This document shows positions 10,462-18,111 of a DNA stretch of 64,000 nt, piece after piece (the first letter of the stretch is position 1; each line of letters opens with the position of its first letter). The position numbers and the translations under genes are program-made. The notes beneath the pieces were generated by a model. The model was not told the DNA's origin and made no database searches. It saw only the letters and a list, made by a program, of their open reading frames with translations. Source of the stretch: UBA7672 sp963784415 (lineage in GTDB: Bacteria > Pseudomonadota > Alphaproteobacteria > Caulobacterales > Hyphomonadaceae); assembly GCA_963784415.1 (NCBI GenBank), contig CAWARK010000014.1, forward strand, positions 1 through 64,000. The letters run 5' to 3'.

Positions 10462-11730
10462 CGTGTGACCTCGTGCTGCATGACGGCCCAGAGGCGCTCG
10501 ACATCGGCGCGCTCGGTCTGTTCCGACCCGATCGAGACGCGCACCATCCAGCGTCCGTCGAGCGTGGCCGGGGTCAGGTACGCCTGGCCCGACCGGTTGA
10601 TGCGATCACACCATGCCTGCGTGTGCGTGTCCATCGCTTCAGGGGTGAGATTCGGGGGCTCGTGCCGCACGCACACCGTCTGGAGCGGCACCGGCGCCAG
10701 CACCGCGCCAGCCCGGGGCCGCCGCCACCTGGGCGGCCAGCCAGCGCGCGTTCTCGAGGTCGCGGCGCAGCCGCGCCTGCAGGCCGCTGACGCCCTGTTC
10801 GCGGATGAGGAACCACAGTTTCAGGGCCCGGAAGCGGCGCCCCAGCGGGATGCCCCAGTCGCGGTAGTTCTTCACGCGGCCGTCGGCCGACGACTGCAGG
10901 TAGCTCGGGTTGGTGGACATGACGCGCACGAGGTGCTCGGGGTCGCGCACGTAGTAGACCGTGCAGTCGAAGGCCGCGCCGAGCCACTTGTGCGGGTTGA
11001 CGACCAGCGAATCGGCCGCCTCGACCCCGTCCCACATCCACCGGCATTCGGGGAGCACCATCGCCGAGCCTGCCATGGCGGCGTCGACGTGGAGCCAGAT
11101 GCCGGTGCCGGCGACGACCTCGGCAATCGCCCGCACGGGGTCGAGCGCGGTGGTGGTGGTGGTGCCGGTCGTGGCCACGACCGCGCACGGGATGCGGCCG
11201 GCGGCGCGGTCTTCGGCGATGGCGGCCGCCAGCGCGTCGGGGCGCATGGCAAAGGCGGCGTCGCAGGCGATGTGGCGGATGTTGTCCTTGCCGAACCCGG
11301 CCAGCAGCGCCGCCTTGTCCACCGAGCTGTGGCTGTAGGCGGAGGCGTAGATGACCAGCGCGTGCGGCTCGGCCTGCAGGCCGCCGCGCGCCAGGGCGTA
11401 GCTCGTGACGCGCTCGCGCGCGCAGATGAGGGCCAGCAGCGTGGAGGTGGACGCGGTGTCTTCGATGACGCCCTGCCAGGCGTCCGAAAGCCCGACCATC
11501 TGACGCAGCCAGTCAGTGGCGACTTCCTCCACTTCGGTCAGTGCCGGGCTCGACTGCCACGCCAGCCCCAGCACGCCGAGGCCGGTGGAGACATAGTCGC
11601 CGAGCACGCTGCCAAGTGTGCCGTTGCAGGGGAAGTACCCGAAGAACGCCGGCGACTGCCAGTGCGACAGCCCCGGCATGACGATGGTGTCGAGGTCGGC
11701 GAGCACCGCGTCGAACGGCTCCGGGTCCGC
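10458..11730 (-). CDS. Group II PLP-dependent amino acid decarboxylase, N-terminus lost at chimeric joint
   Basis: Reading from the joint, DTIVMPGLSHWQSPAFFGYF starts within the DDC/AADC N-terminal segment; then come DWLRQMVGL, EDTASTSTLLALICARE, YASAYSHSSVDKAALLAG, VATTGTTTTTALDPV, WLHVDAAMAGSAM and the PLP lysine in NPHKWLGAAFDCTVYYV. The C-terminal piece (PATLDGRWMVRVSIGSEQT) is in another frame after an indel near 10700. Roughly the first 40-50 residues are missing: at about 11730 the frame passes without a stop into an OsmC-type sequence. SHWQSPAFFGYFP-type enzymes are mostly aromatic L-amino acid decarboxylases. With gabT and gabD directly downstream, a glutamate-to-GABA role is possible, but the sequence does not decide. 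Confidence 0.82.
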
Positions 11731-12093
11731 TTTTTCCGCGAGGCGACGTGCCATCTTGACCATTGCCTCTGTCGTATCGGCAGGTAAAATCAACGTGGGA
11801 CGATGAATGATTTGATTACAATCGTAAAGACGCCGTTCGTCACATCGACGATGCCTTCAGACTCCATCGTCAGCGATACTTTTTGATGTTGCTGCGCTCG
11901 AGCATCGCGGCAAGCGTTATGATGTAGCAGGTTGCGGCTGCGCCGAGTAACATTTCGTCCGGATTCGTCCCGACGCCAGGACCGTCCATCGCTTCCGGAA
12001 TCGAAATCTTCGTTTTTAAGTCACCGGTCTCAATGTCGCCGATGTCATTTCGGTTTCCGGCCAGTCTGCTGTTAAGTGAAAATGATGTTTCAT
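11731..12093 (-). pseudogene. OsmC/Ohr-family peroxiredoxin fragment of Bacillota type, truncated and frameshifted
   Basis: Starting at the ATG at 12093, 10 bases after a strong GAGGAGG site (12104-12110), the frames read MKHHFHLTADWP, then NDIGDIETGDLKTKISIPEA, GVGTNPDEMLLGAAATCYII, TLAAMLERSNIKK, LTMESEGIVDVTNGVFT and IIHRPTLILPADTTEAMVKM ending ARRLAEKA. This is the OsmC fold with the first redox Cys (AATCYII). The second Cys, which follows the LAEKA helix, is cut off at the joint. Three indels interrupt it. Base composition is unlike both flanks (26 of 60 bases are G or C in 11761-11820), as is the A/G-rich ribosome binding site. Intact family members detoxify organic hydroperoxides; this copy cannot be functional. 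Confidence 0.85.
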
Positions 12094-12167
12094 TTCAAAA
12101 TCGCCTCCTCTGTTGTTATCATACGTGTTGTCTTTTTGATTTTCGCGCTATTTGCTCATGAACAAGC
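11731..12167. other. Foreign low-GC segment between two breakpoints
   Basis: The segment holds the OsmC fragment plus its upstream leader (12094 to about 12167: AT-rich, ribosome site, no gene). At the left edge the decarboxylase lacks its N-terminus and is fused in frame to the OsmC C-terminal helix; at the right edge the helicase lacks its C-terminus and is fused to a 15-residue tail translated from the leader. No terminal inverted repeats, target duplication, transposase or att-like repeat is visible at either edge. Confidence 0.75.
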
Positions 12168-13312
12168 CCCCGGTCGTCGGCGCTGGGCGGACCGGCCCAT
12201 GTGGCGGTGATGTTGGCGGACTGCAGCACGGTTTCGGTGCGGCGGCGCTTGATGTGCGGGACCAGAAGAACCGAAGCGCCCTTCTTGCCGGCGCGGCCGG
12301 TACGGCCGGAGCGGTGGAGCAGGGTGGCCTTGTTGGTGGGCAGGTCGGCGTGGATCACGAGGCTGAGGTTGGGCAGGTCGAGGCCGCGCGCGGCGACATC
12401 GGTCGCGACGCAGACCTTGGCGTGGCCGTCGCGCAGGGATTGCAGCGCTTCGTTACGCTCGCGCTGGCCCATCTCGCCGGACAGGGAGACGGCATGGAAG
12501 CCGCGCTCGCGCAGGGCGGCGTGCAGGTGGCGCACGGCTTCGCGCGTGTGGCAGAACACCAGCGCGCGCTCGGGATCGTAGAAGCGCAGCACGTTGACGA
12601 CGGCGCGTTCGACGTCGCCGGGCATGATGCGGATGGCGCGATAGTCGATGTCGCCATGCGGCTGGGTCGCGCTGGTGGTGTCGATGCGCAGCGCGTCGCG
12701 CTGGTAGTTCTTGGCGAGCAGGGCGATGCCGCGCGCGATGGTGGCCGAGAACAGCAGGGTGCGGCGCGATTCCGGCGTGGCCGTCAGCAGCGTTTCGAGT
12801 TCTTCGCGGAAGCCGAGATCGAGCATCTCGTCGGCTTCGTCGAGCACGGCGACGCGCAGGTCGGAGAGGTCGAGATAGCCCTTGTCGAGGTGGTCGTTGA
12901 GGCGGCCCGGCGTGCCGATGATGATGTGGGCGCCGCGCTCGAGCTGGCCCTGTTCGCCGCGCACGCTCATGCCGCCGACGCACTGGACGATCTTGGCGCC
13001 GGTGTCGGCGTAGAGCCATTCGAATTCGCGGCCGATCTGGATCGCCAGTTCGCGGGTCGGGGCGATCACCAGGGCGAGCGGCTTGGAGGCGCGCTCGAAG
13101 CGCTGGGCGCCGCCGAGCAGGTTGGAGGCCATGGCGAGGCCGAAAGCGACCGTCTTGCCCGAGCCGGTCTGGGCGGAGACCAGCAGGTCCGCATTGGGAC
13201 GATCCGGGTTCTGGTCGGCCTCGACGACGGCGAGCTGGACGGGCGTGGGCTCGGCATAGCCACGCGCGGAGAGGGCGCGGTCAAGCGCGGGATGGACGGC
13301 AGGGAAGGGCAT
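12119..13312 (-). CDS. DEAD-box RNA helicase, C-terminally truncated at chimeric joint
   Basis: The start is the ATG at 13312 (MPFPAVHPAL), because the Q-motif (EPTPVQLAV, residues 21-29) follows at normal spacing; the open frame upstream is non-homologous. Motif I AQTGSGKT (47-54), Ia APTREL (84-89), TPGR (134-137), II DEAD (158-161), III SAT (189-191), V ATDVAARG (303-310) and VI HRSGRTGR (333-340) are all present. Known alphaproteobacterial relatives continue for 200 or more residues with a basic tail and DbpA-like RNA-binding domain; here the protein ends at residue 397 after WAGPPSADDRG plus 15 residues read from foreign DNA. The catalytic core is complete, but the extension that targets RNA is missing. 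ATP-dependent RNA unwinding, probably ribosome assembly or cold adaptation, is inferred. Confidence 0.9.
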   Translation of the reverse strand: MPFPAVHPALDRALSARGYAEPTPVQLAVVEADQNPDRPNADLLVSAQTGSGKTVAFGLAMASNLLGGAQRFERASKPLALVIAPTRELAIQIGREFEWLYADTGAKIVQCVGGMSVRGEQGQLERGAHIIIGTPGRLNDHLDKGYLDLSDLRVAVLDEADEMLDLGFREELETLLTATPESRRTLLFSATIARGIALLAKNYQRDALRIDTTSATQPHGDIDYRAIRIMPGDVERAVVNVLRFYDPERALVFCHTREAVRHLHAALRERGFHAVSLSGEMGQRERNEALQSLRDGHAKVCVATDVAARGLDLPNLSLVIHADLPTNKATLLHRSGRTGRAGKKGASVLLVPHIKRRRTETVLQSANITATWAGPPSADDRGLVHEQIARKSKRQHV

Positions 13313-13527
13313 GGGAATCGTTTCGTAGCGTGGGGCCGTCCCGCAGGGGAGCTGGAGGGGAGGCCGGGTGTGGCGCTCCCATACAGCAATTGTGGATAAA
13401 AGCCACTGGGCAGGGGGCCGGCGGGCCGCCCCGGTGACGCAGGCCGGGAGGCCGCGATCCGGGGCGGTTTCCGCAGACGTGATGAGCCCGGAGACGCAGA
13501 TCGGGGGTCGCCCGACGCCAAAACCTC

Positions 13528-13547
13528 GGTTAGTTAACAGTCTAACC
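13528..13547. promoter_or_regulatory. Inverted repeat GGTTAG-N8-CTAACC in divergent promoter region
   Basis: Six-base arms at 13528-13533 and 13542-13547 lie 30 bases upstream of the secreted-protein start, in the 13313-13577 gap between divergent genes. The spacing fits a small repressor operator or the edge of a promoter. The remainder of the gap shows no gene. Confidence 0.3.
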
Positions 13548-13577
13548 CGACTGTAAATCTTAGGCATGAGGGACGGG

Positions 13578-14877
13578 ATGAAACTGGGTTTCCTGCAGGC
13601 TGGTGTGCTGGCCGTGATGTCGGCTGGCTTTTGTGGTGCGGCTCATGCCGAGTGGACGAAGACCTATGTGGTCGACTGGTACGAGCCGGCGAACTATTTC
13701 GGCGCCAAGTCGGGCCTCACAGAGCCGGGCACGGATTGTCCCGCCGGCACCAATCCGGAGATCAACTGGGTCAAGGTGCTGATGCGCGCGGGCTATACCG
13801 AGGCCGAGGCGCGTTGGCTGCGCGATCCCTCGAACCCGAGCCGCGAACCGAACCACGGCCAGAACCAGATGGCGTTCCGCGGCGAGCATCGCGAGAACGT
13901 CTACATGCAGCCGTGGACCACGCCTGATCCGGGCATGGTGGAAGTCTCCGGCAAGATCGGCGAAGGCTTCGATCTCGACGGCAACAAGACGAACGGCTTC
14001 ACCAGCCCGACCGGCGAGACCGGCATCGACAACAATTTCTACCACGCCCTCGGCTGCGCCAAGAGCTATCGTGGTCCACCGCGTCTGTCGTCCGGAGCGA
14101 TCAGCACCAACGACACCATGCGCAATGGCGCGTGGACCGTCCTCGTCGTGCTGCACGGCGCGGGCAATGATCCGATGAACGACGATAATGTCGATGTCGG
14201 CCTCTACATGAGCGGCGACAAGGTCGTGAAAGACGGCAATGGCGCCATCTCGCCGGACTACACATTCCGCATCAAGCCATCGAAGCTGGAAGGTATCTTC
14301 AAGGCGAAATCGTCAAACGGCGTGATCACGTCGAAAGCACCGATGGCCGAAGTCTGGACCCGCGATCCCGGCGGCGCGCGCGATCTGCAACTGCTGCAGG
14401 CGCAGGTGAAGCTGACGCTGAAGCCCGACGACACGCTGGAAGGCTATGTCGGCGGCTATCGTCCGTGGAAGACGGTCTACGATGCCTTGGTCAATGCACG
14501 CGGCACGGTCGTCGAAGTGCTCGGCTGGATCGAGCTTCCGGCGGTCTACTACGCGCTGAAGCGCAATGCCGACTACAGCCCCACGGGCCCGGCAGGCGAG
14601 AAGACGCATATCTCCTATGCGATGCGCATTAATGCGATCCCGGCCTTCGTGCTGACGCCGGATGCTGCCGGGCAAGTGAACTCCGTGATCAGCTACCGCG
14701 CCAACTATCCCGAAGTCGGAAGACGTGCCGCCAGCGCCCGCCTTCGGCGCCATCGATGGGTTGATCCAGCGTCCGGGCCTGCCTGTCGGTGATGCGCTGG
14801 TGAAGTTTCCCGTGCCCGCAGAGTTTCTGGCGAAGTATCCGAACACGCCAACGGGCGCTCAGCAGGGCGGCCAGTAA
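13578..14877 (+). CDS. Secreted protein of unknown function, one frameshift near the 3' end
   Basis: The ATG at 13578 is preferred over the one at 13566 because GAGGGA (13568-13573) lies just before it. The signal peptide MKLGFLQAGVLAVMSAGF ends at AHAEW. The mature part (about 410 residues) is rich in Trp, Gly and Asp; it contains GEGFDLDGNKTNGFTSPTGE (a calcium-loop-like stretch), a GIDNNFYHALGCAKSY motif and DLQLLQAQVKLTLKPDDTLE. Similar proteins with the GIDN-x-x-ALGC pattern are known to me only as hypotheticals in proteobacteria. At about 14718 the frame shifts; the shifted frame continues sensibly (PAFGAIDGLIQRPGLPVGDA) to TAA at 14875-14877. It is convergent with the VIT transporter 6 bases away. 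Confidence 0.7.
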
Positions 14878-14883
14878 CGCGCC

Positions 14884-15585
14884 TCAGATAACCGCGTCGA
14901 ACAGCCGCCCGATGCCGGCGGTGACCGCCATGGCAATGGCGCCCCAGAAGACGACGCGCACCGTGGGCTTCAGCGGCTTTGCCTGTCCGGCCCAGGCGCC
15001 GAGGTAGCCGAGCAGGGCAAGGGACAGCACCGACGCAATCCCGACCGGCCATTCCGTGCCCGGGCTCGGCGCCAGTGCAGCGACCGCGAGCGGCAGCGCT
15101 GCGCCGATCGAGAACGAGAAGGCCGAAGCAATCGCCGCCTGAATGGGCTTGGCGGCGGTGAGATCAGAAATGCCAAGCTCGTCGCGCGCATGCGCCGCCA
15201 GAGCATCCTTCGCTGTCAGCTGGTCCGCAACCTGTGCGGCAAGATCCGGCGTAAGGCCGCGGTCCATATAGATATGGACCAGCTCCTGCCGCTCCATCTC
15301 CGGCATGTCGCGAAGTTCTTGACGCTCGCGCGCGAGGTCGGCCTGTTCTGCGTCCGACTGAGAACTTACGGAGACATATTCTCCTGCGGCCATCGAGAGA
15401 GCGCCGGCGACGAGCCCCGCACCGCCCGAGATCAGCACCGCATTGCGATCTACGCTTGCAGCCGCCACGCCGATGATCAGGCTGGCCGTCGAAATGATCC
15501 CGTCATTCGCGCCAAGCACGGCCGCGCGCAGCCAGCCGATGCGTGCGACTGCGTGATGTTCATTGTGCAATTTTCTGCGGACCAA
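14884..15585 (-). CDS. VIT1/CCC1 family iron/manganese transporter
   Basis: The sequence GWLRAAVLGANDGIISTASL followed by IIGVAAASVDRNAVL, GGAGLVAGALSMAAGEYVSV and a charged cytoplasmic segment (QADLARERQELRDMPEMERQ) is the standard VIT arrangement. Hydrophobic segments at the C-terminus (FSIGAALPLAVAALA, SVLSLALLGYLGAWAG, VFWGAIAMAVTAGIG) complete five membrane helices. The charged Glu/Met-rich segment is the metal-binding domain in characterised members, which export Fe2+ or Mn2+ from the cytoplasm. No ATG lies in the expected place; I use the TTG at 15585 with GGAG nearby. The open frame extends to 15747 but that part overlaps the neighbouring gene. Confidence 0.82.
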   Translation of the reverse strand: MVRRKLHNEHHAVARIGWLRAAVLGANDGIISTASLIIGVAAASVDRNAVLISGGAGLVAGALSMAAGEYVSVSSQSDAEQADLARERQELRDMPEMERQELVHIYMDRGLTPDLAAQVADQLTAKDALAAHARDELGISDLTAAKPIQAAIASAFSFSIGAALPLAVAALAPSPGTEWPVGIASVLSLALLGYLGAWAGQAKPLKPTVRVVFWGAIAMAVTAGIGRLFDAVI

Positions 15586-15655
15586 GGCGCGTGTCTCCGA
15601 TGCAGGGCGATCAGCCCGCGTGCGGTCAATAGCGCATTGAGCTGGATCGGGCGAG

Positions 15656-16252
15656 CTACTGAACTTCGTCAGCGTCCCAGACACCGCGCACGGCGATGTC
15701 GTTCTCGACGCCGATATTGTACCAGGCGAGCCGGTCCTTCGACGCATTCACGATGATGAAGTGCTCATGCGGCTTAACCGCAAGGGTCAGCTGGCTGCGG
15801 AGTTGCTGGATCGTCTGGCGTGAGCGCAGCACCCACATGTCGCCGGCGGCGCGGGTCATCTTGCCGGCTTCGCGCAGCACGCGCTCGAAGCGTTCATTGC
15901 CGGCCAGCAGGCGCGCGGCGATGAAATAATTGCAGACCGGCACTTCGACCTCGCCGGCGTCGAGCCGGGGATCGCCAAACTTGCGCTTCTTCGGGCCCTT
16001 GAAGTCCCAGCGCAGGTTGGGGTGGTGGTCGGCGCGGTGATATTCCGTGTCGGTCCCGCAGGCGATGAATGTGCCGGCCTGGACGCGGCCTTCTTTCAGG
16101 AAGTCGATGAGGCGGGTGCGCGGGTAGGGGCCGTATTCCTTGTCGGAAATCTTGATTCGCCACTTCACGCCTTCGAACGGGGGCGGAGCGAGCTCCGTCC
16201 CGGTCTCATCGCCTGTATCCACAGGCTGCCGGAGTTCCAGCGTGTCGGTCAT
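15656..16252 (-). CDS. Uncharacterised protein with GYF_2-like N-terminal domain
   Basis: The ATG at 16252 gives 198 residues. About residues 27-60 (KWRIKISDKEYGPYPRTRLI, then DFLKEGRVQAGTFIACG) resemble the GYF_2/DUF4339 module: a short beta sheet reading 'display, GPxxxxxLxxxxxxGxxxxxTxV'. The C-terminal half (FERVLREAGKMTRAAGDMWV, RSQLTLAVKPHEHFIIVNAS, KDRLAWYNIGVE) is unknown to me and has no signal or membrane segment. The gene lies divergently from the enoyl-CoA hydratase with a 93-base shared promoter region. Confidence 0.7.
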   Translation of the reverse strand: MTDTLELRQPVDTGDETGTELAPPPFEGVKWRIKISDKEYGPYPRTRLIDFLKEGRVQAGTFIACGTDTEYHRADHHPNLRWDFKGPKKRKFGDPRLDAGEVEVPVCNYFIAARLLAGNERFERVLREAGKMTRAAGDMWVLRSRQTIQQLRSQLTLAVKPHEHFIIVNASKDRLAWYNIGVENDIAVRGVWDADEVQ

Positions 16253-16345
16253 AGAGACAGCGTGTTCCGCAATCCGCCCAATGGGTCTAGTTGTACGGGA
16301 AAGCACCTTGTTCAAAGGTAAACGAAAAGCTGCAGGAGGGATTGC

Positions 16346-17134
16346 ATGAGCGCCTATGAGTTCATCACGACCGAGACGGATGGCCGTCTTTTCATCGTCA
16401 CGATCAACCGCCCAGACCAGCTGAATTGCCTGCATCCCATGGGAAATGCGGAGATGGGCAAGGCATTTGACGATTTCGCCGCCGATCCGGACCTGTGGGT
16501 CGCCATCGTCACCGGGGCCGGAGAAAAAGCGTTCTCGGCCGGAAACGACCTGAAATTCGCAGCCTCGGGCCAGAAATCGCCCGTGCCGATGCCGGCCTCG
16601 GGATTCGGCGGGCTTACCTCGCGTTATGACCTCTTCAAGCCCGTCATCGCGGCCGTGAACGGCTTTGCCATGGGCGGCGGGTTCGAGATCGCGCTGGCGG
16701 CGGACCTCATCATCGCGGCCGAGAACGCCAAGTTCGCGCTGCCGGAGCCCAAGGTGGGGTTCGCAGCGCTGGCGTCCGGCATGCACCGCCTGCCGCGTCA
16801 GGTGCCGCTGAAAAAGGCCATGGGCATGATGCTGACGGGCCGCGTCGTCGGCGCAGCAGAAGGCAAGGAGATCGGCTTCGTCACGGACGTAGCCCCGCAG
16901 GGCAAGGCGCTCGAGGAAGCCAAGCGCTGGGCAGGCATGATGATGGAATGCTCCCCCATGGCCATCAAGGCGACCAAGGAAGCCGTCCTGACCGGCCTCA
17001 ACACGGCTGACCTCAAGACCGCGTTCGATCACAAGGTGCCGGGGATCGCGAAGCTGATGGCGTCGGCGGACCACAAGGAAGGCCCCAAGGCGTTCGCCGA
17101 AAAACGCAAACCGGTCTGGAAAAACGAAGCCTGA
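16346..17134 (+). CDS. Enoyl-CoA hydratase/isomerase (crotonase) family protein
   Basis: A crotonase of 262 residues, the usual length. The oxyanion-hole segments are GEKAFSAGNDLKFAA (59-73) and NGFAMGGGFEIALAADL (105-121); Glu114 and Glu134 (PEPKVGF) sit where hydratases carry their two catalytic glutamates, so hydration of a 2-enoyl-CoA is plausible. GCAGGAGGG lies just before the ATG. It may form a unit with the phosphotransferase and membrane protein that follow (41- and 3-base gaps). Which acyl chain it uses cannot be read from the sequence. Confidence 0.88.
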   Translation: MSAYEFITTETDGRLFIVTINRPDQLNCLHPMGNAEMGKAFDDFAADPDLWVAIVTGAGEKAFSAGNDLKFAASGQKSPVPMPASGFGGLTSRYDLFKPVIAAVNGFAMGGGFEIALAADLIIAAENAKFALPEPKVGFAALASGMHRLPRQVPLKKAMGMMLTGRVVGAAEGKEIGFVTDVAPQGKALEEAKRWAGMMMECSPMAIKATKEAVLTGLNTADLKTAFDHKVPGIAKLMASADHKEGPKAFAEKRKPVWKNEA

Positions 17135-17175
17135 TCATGTGAGTGTGAGCGGGCTGGGGGATACGGAGACCCGCT

Positions 17176-18108
17176 TTGGCGACTGCACCTGACTTCAAGC
17201 AGCTGGCGGCTGCGCACAATATCGAGCTCGACAAGGATGCCTCGATGTTGCGCGTCAGCGGCAGCGATGCCGAATACTTCATGGCGACCGCGCGCGATGT
17301 GCAGGGCTCATACTGGGTCCTGCGCGCGCCGCGCCGGGGCGACGTGCAGGCGCAGGCGCGCAACGAGAAGCGCGTGCTGGATCACGTGCGCGGCAAGGTC
17401 CCGACCGTTATCCCCGACTGGCAGGTCTATTCGGACAAGCTGATCGCCTATCGTGTGCTGCCCGGCATTCCGGCGGCGGAGATCGATCCGCTGCTGGGCG
17501 AGCTGATCTGGCGCCTGCCGCAGGCAAGCGTGCCGCAGACACTGCCGGAAAGTCTCGCGCGCATCCTGGCCAAGCTGCACGCGCTGGATATCGGCGCGGC
17601 GGCGGCGGCCGGCATTCCGATTGTCACGGCTGAGGAAGCCCGCAAGCGGATGCGGCAGCGGATGGACGAGTGCAACACGCTCGCCCCCGTGCCGGACAAG
17701 ATGTGGGGCCTGTGGCAGAAGTGGATCGACGACGACAGCTTCTGGCCCGAGCACGTCTCGCTGGTGAATGGCGACATCTATCACCCGCACATCTTCGTCG
17801 ATGCGGACTACAAGGTTGTGGCGCTGGACGACTGGTCGAATGCCGAAGTGACCGACCCGGCGACGGATTTCACGCTCTACTTCGCAGCGGCGGGGCGTGA
17901 GGCGCTGGAAGATCTCATCCGCCGTTACGAGTTTGCCGGCGGCATGACGTGGCCACGCATGGCCGACCAGGCCGAGATGTACTACTGGGCCAGCCCCGTG
18001 AAATTCGCCGCCTATGCGATGCGCACTGGCGACCTCTCGCACCTGATGAACGTCAAGAACATGGTGCACCGCTATGCGAGCATGCTCGAGGATAGCGGGT
18101 ACGAGTAG
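17176..18108 (+). CDS. Aminoglycoside/macrolide-type phosphotransferase family (Mph-like) protein
   Basis: Starts at TTG 17176 with CGGAG 9 bases upstream. The 310-residue protein has the APH/ChoK kinase pattern: N-lobe with YWVLRAPRRGDV (lysine/arginine region) and a helix with Glu in ARNEKRVLDHV, then catalytic loop LVNGDIYHPHIFVD (196-209) and metal-binding VVALDDWSNAEVTDPATDF (215-233). The whole layout is closest to Mph macrolide 2'-phosphotransferases. The usual HGD is NGD here (Asn198, Asp200) and the Mph IDW is DDW; the catalytic Asp is kept. The substrate is therefore uncertain: antibiotic, sugar or small alcohol. Confidence 0.75.
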   Translation: MATAPDFKQLAAAHNIELDKDASMLRVSGSDAEYFMATARDVQGSYWVLRAPRRGDVQAQARNEKRVLDHVRGKVPTVIPDWQVYSDKLIAYRVLPGIPAAEIDPLLGELIWRLPQASVPQTLPESLARILAKLHALDIGAAAAAGIPIVTAEEARKRMRQRMDECNTLAPVPDKMWGLWQKWIDDDSFWPEHVSLVNGDIYHPHIFVDADYKVVALDDWSNAEVTDPATDFTLYFAAAGREALEDLIRRYEFAGGMTWPRMADQAEMYYWASPVKFAAYAMRTGDLSHLMNVKNMVHRYASMLEDSGYE

Positions 18109-18111
18109 GGC

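Noticed and set aside
10458..10703. Separate small gene after the decarboxylase
   Set aside because: It is the frameshifted C-terminus of the decarboxylase (PATLDGRWMVRVSIG is the family ending).
9679..11787. Long plus-strand open frame (702 residues) opposite gabT and the decarboxylase
   Set aside because: Arg/Gly/Ala-rich translation without domains; it is the antisense shadow of two well-supported genes in high-GC DNA. The same holds for 4647-6785 (+), 12152-13399 (+), 28120-29553 (+), 33878-35239 (+) and 36023-37792 (-).
11731..12167. Horizontal transfer of an OsmC gene into a host genome
   Set aside because: Both flanks belong to different phyla and both flanking genes are cut in mid-domain, with no mobile element; transfer would leave at least one flank and a common host.
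15656..17074. A 472-residue minus-strand protein covering the enoyl-CoA hydratase region
   Set aside because: Only the last 198 residues (from 16252) look like protein; the upstream part is antisense of the hydratase gene.
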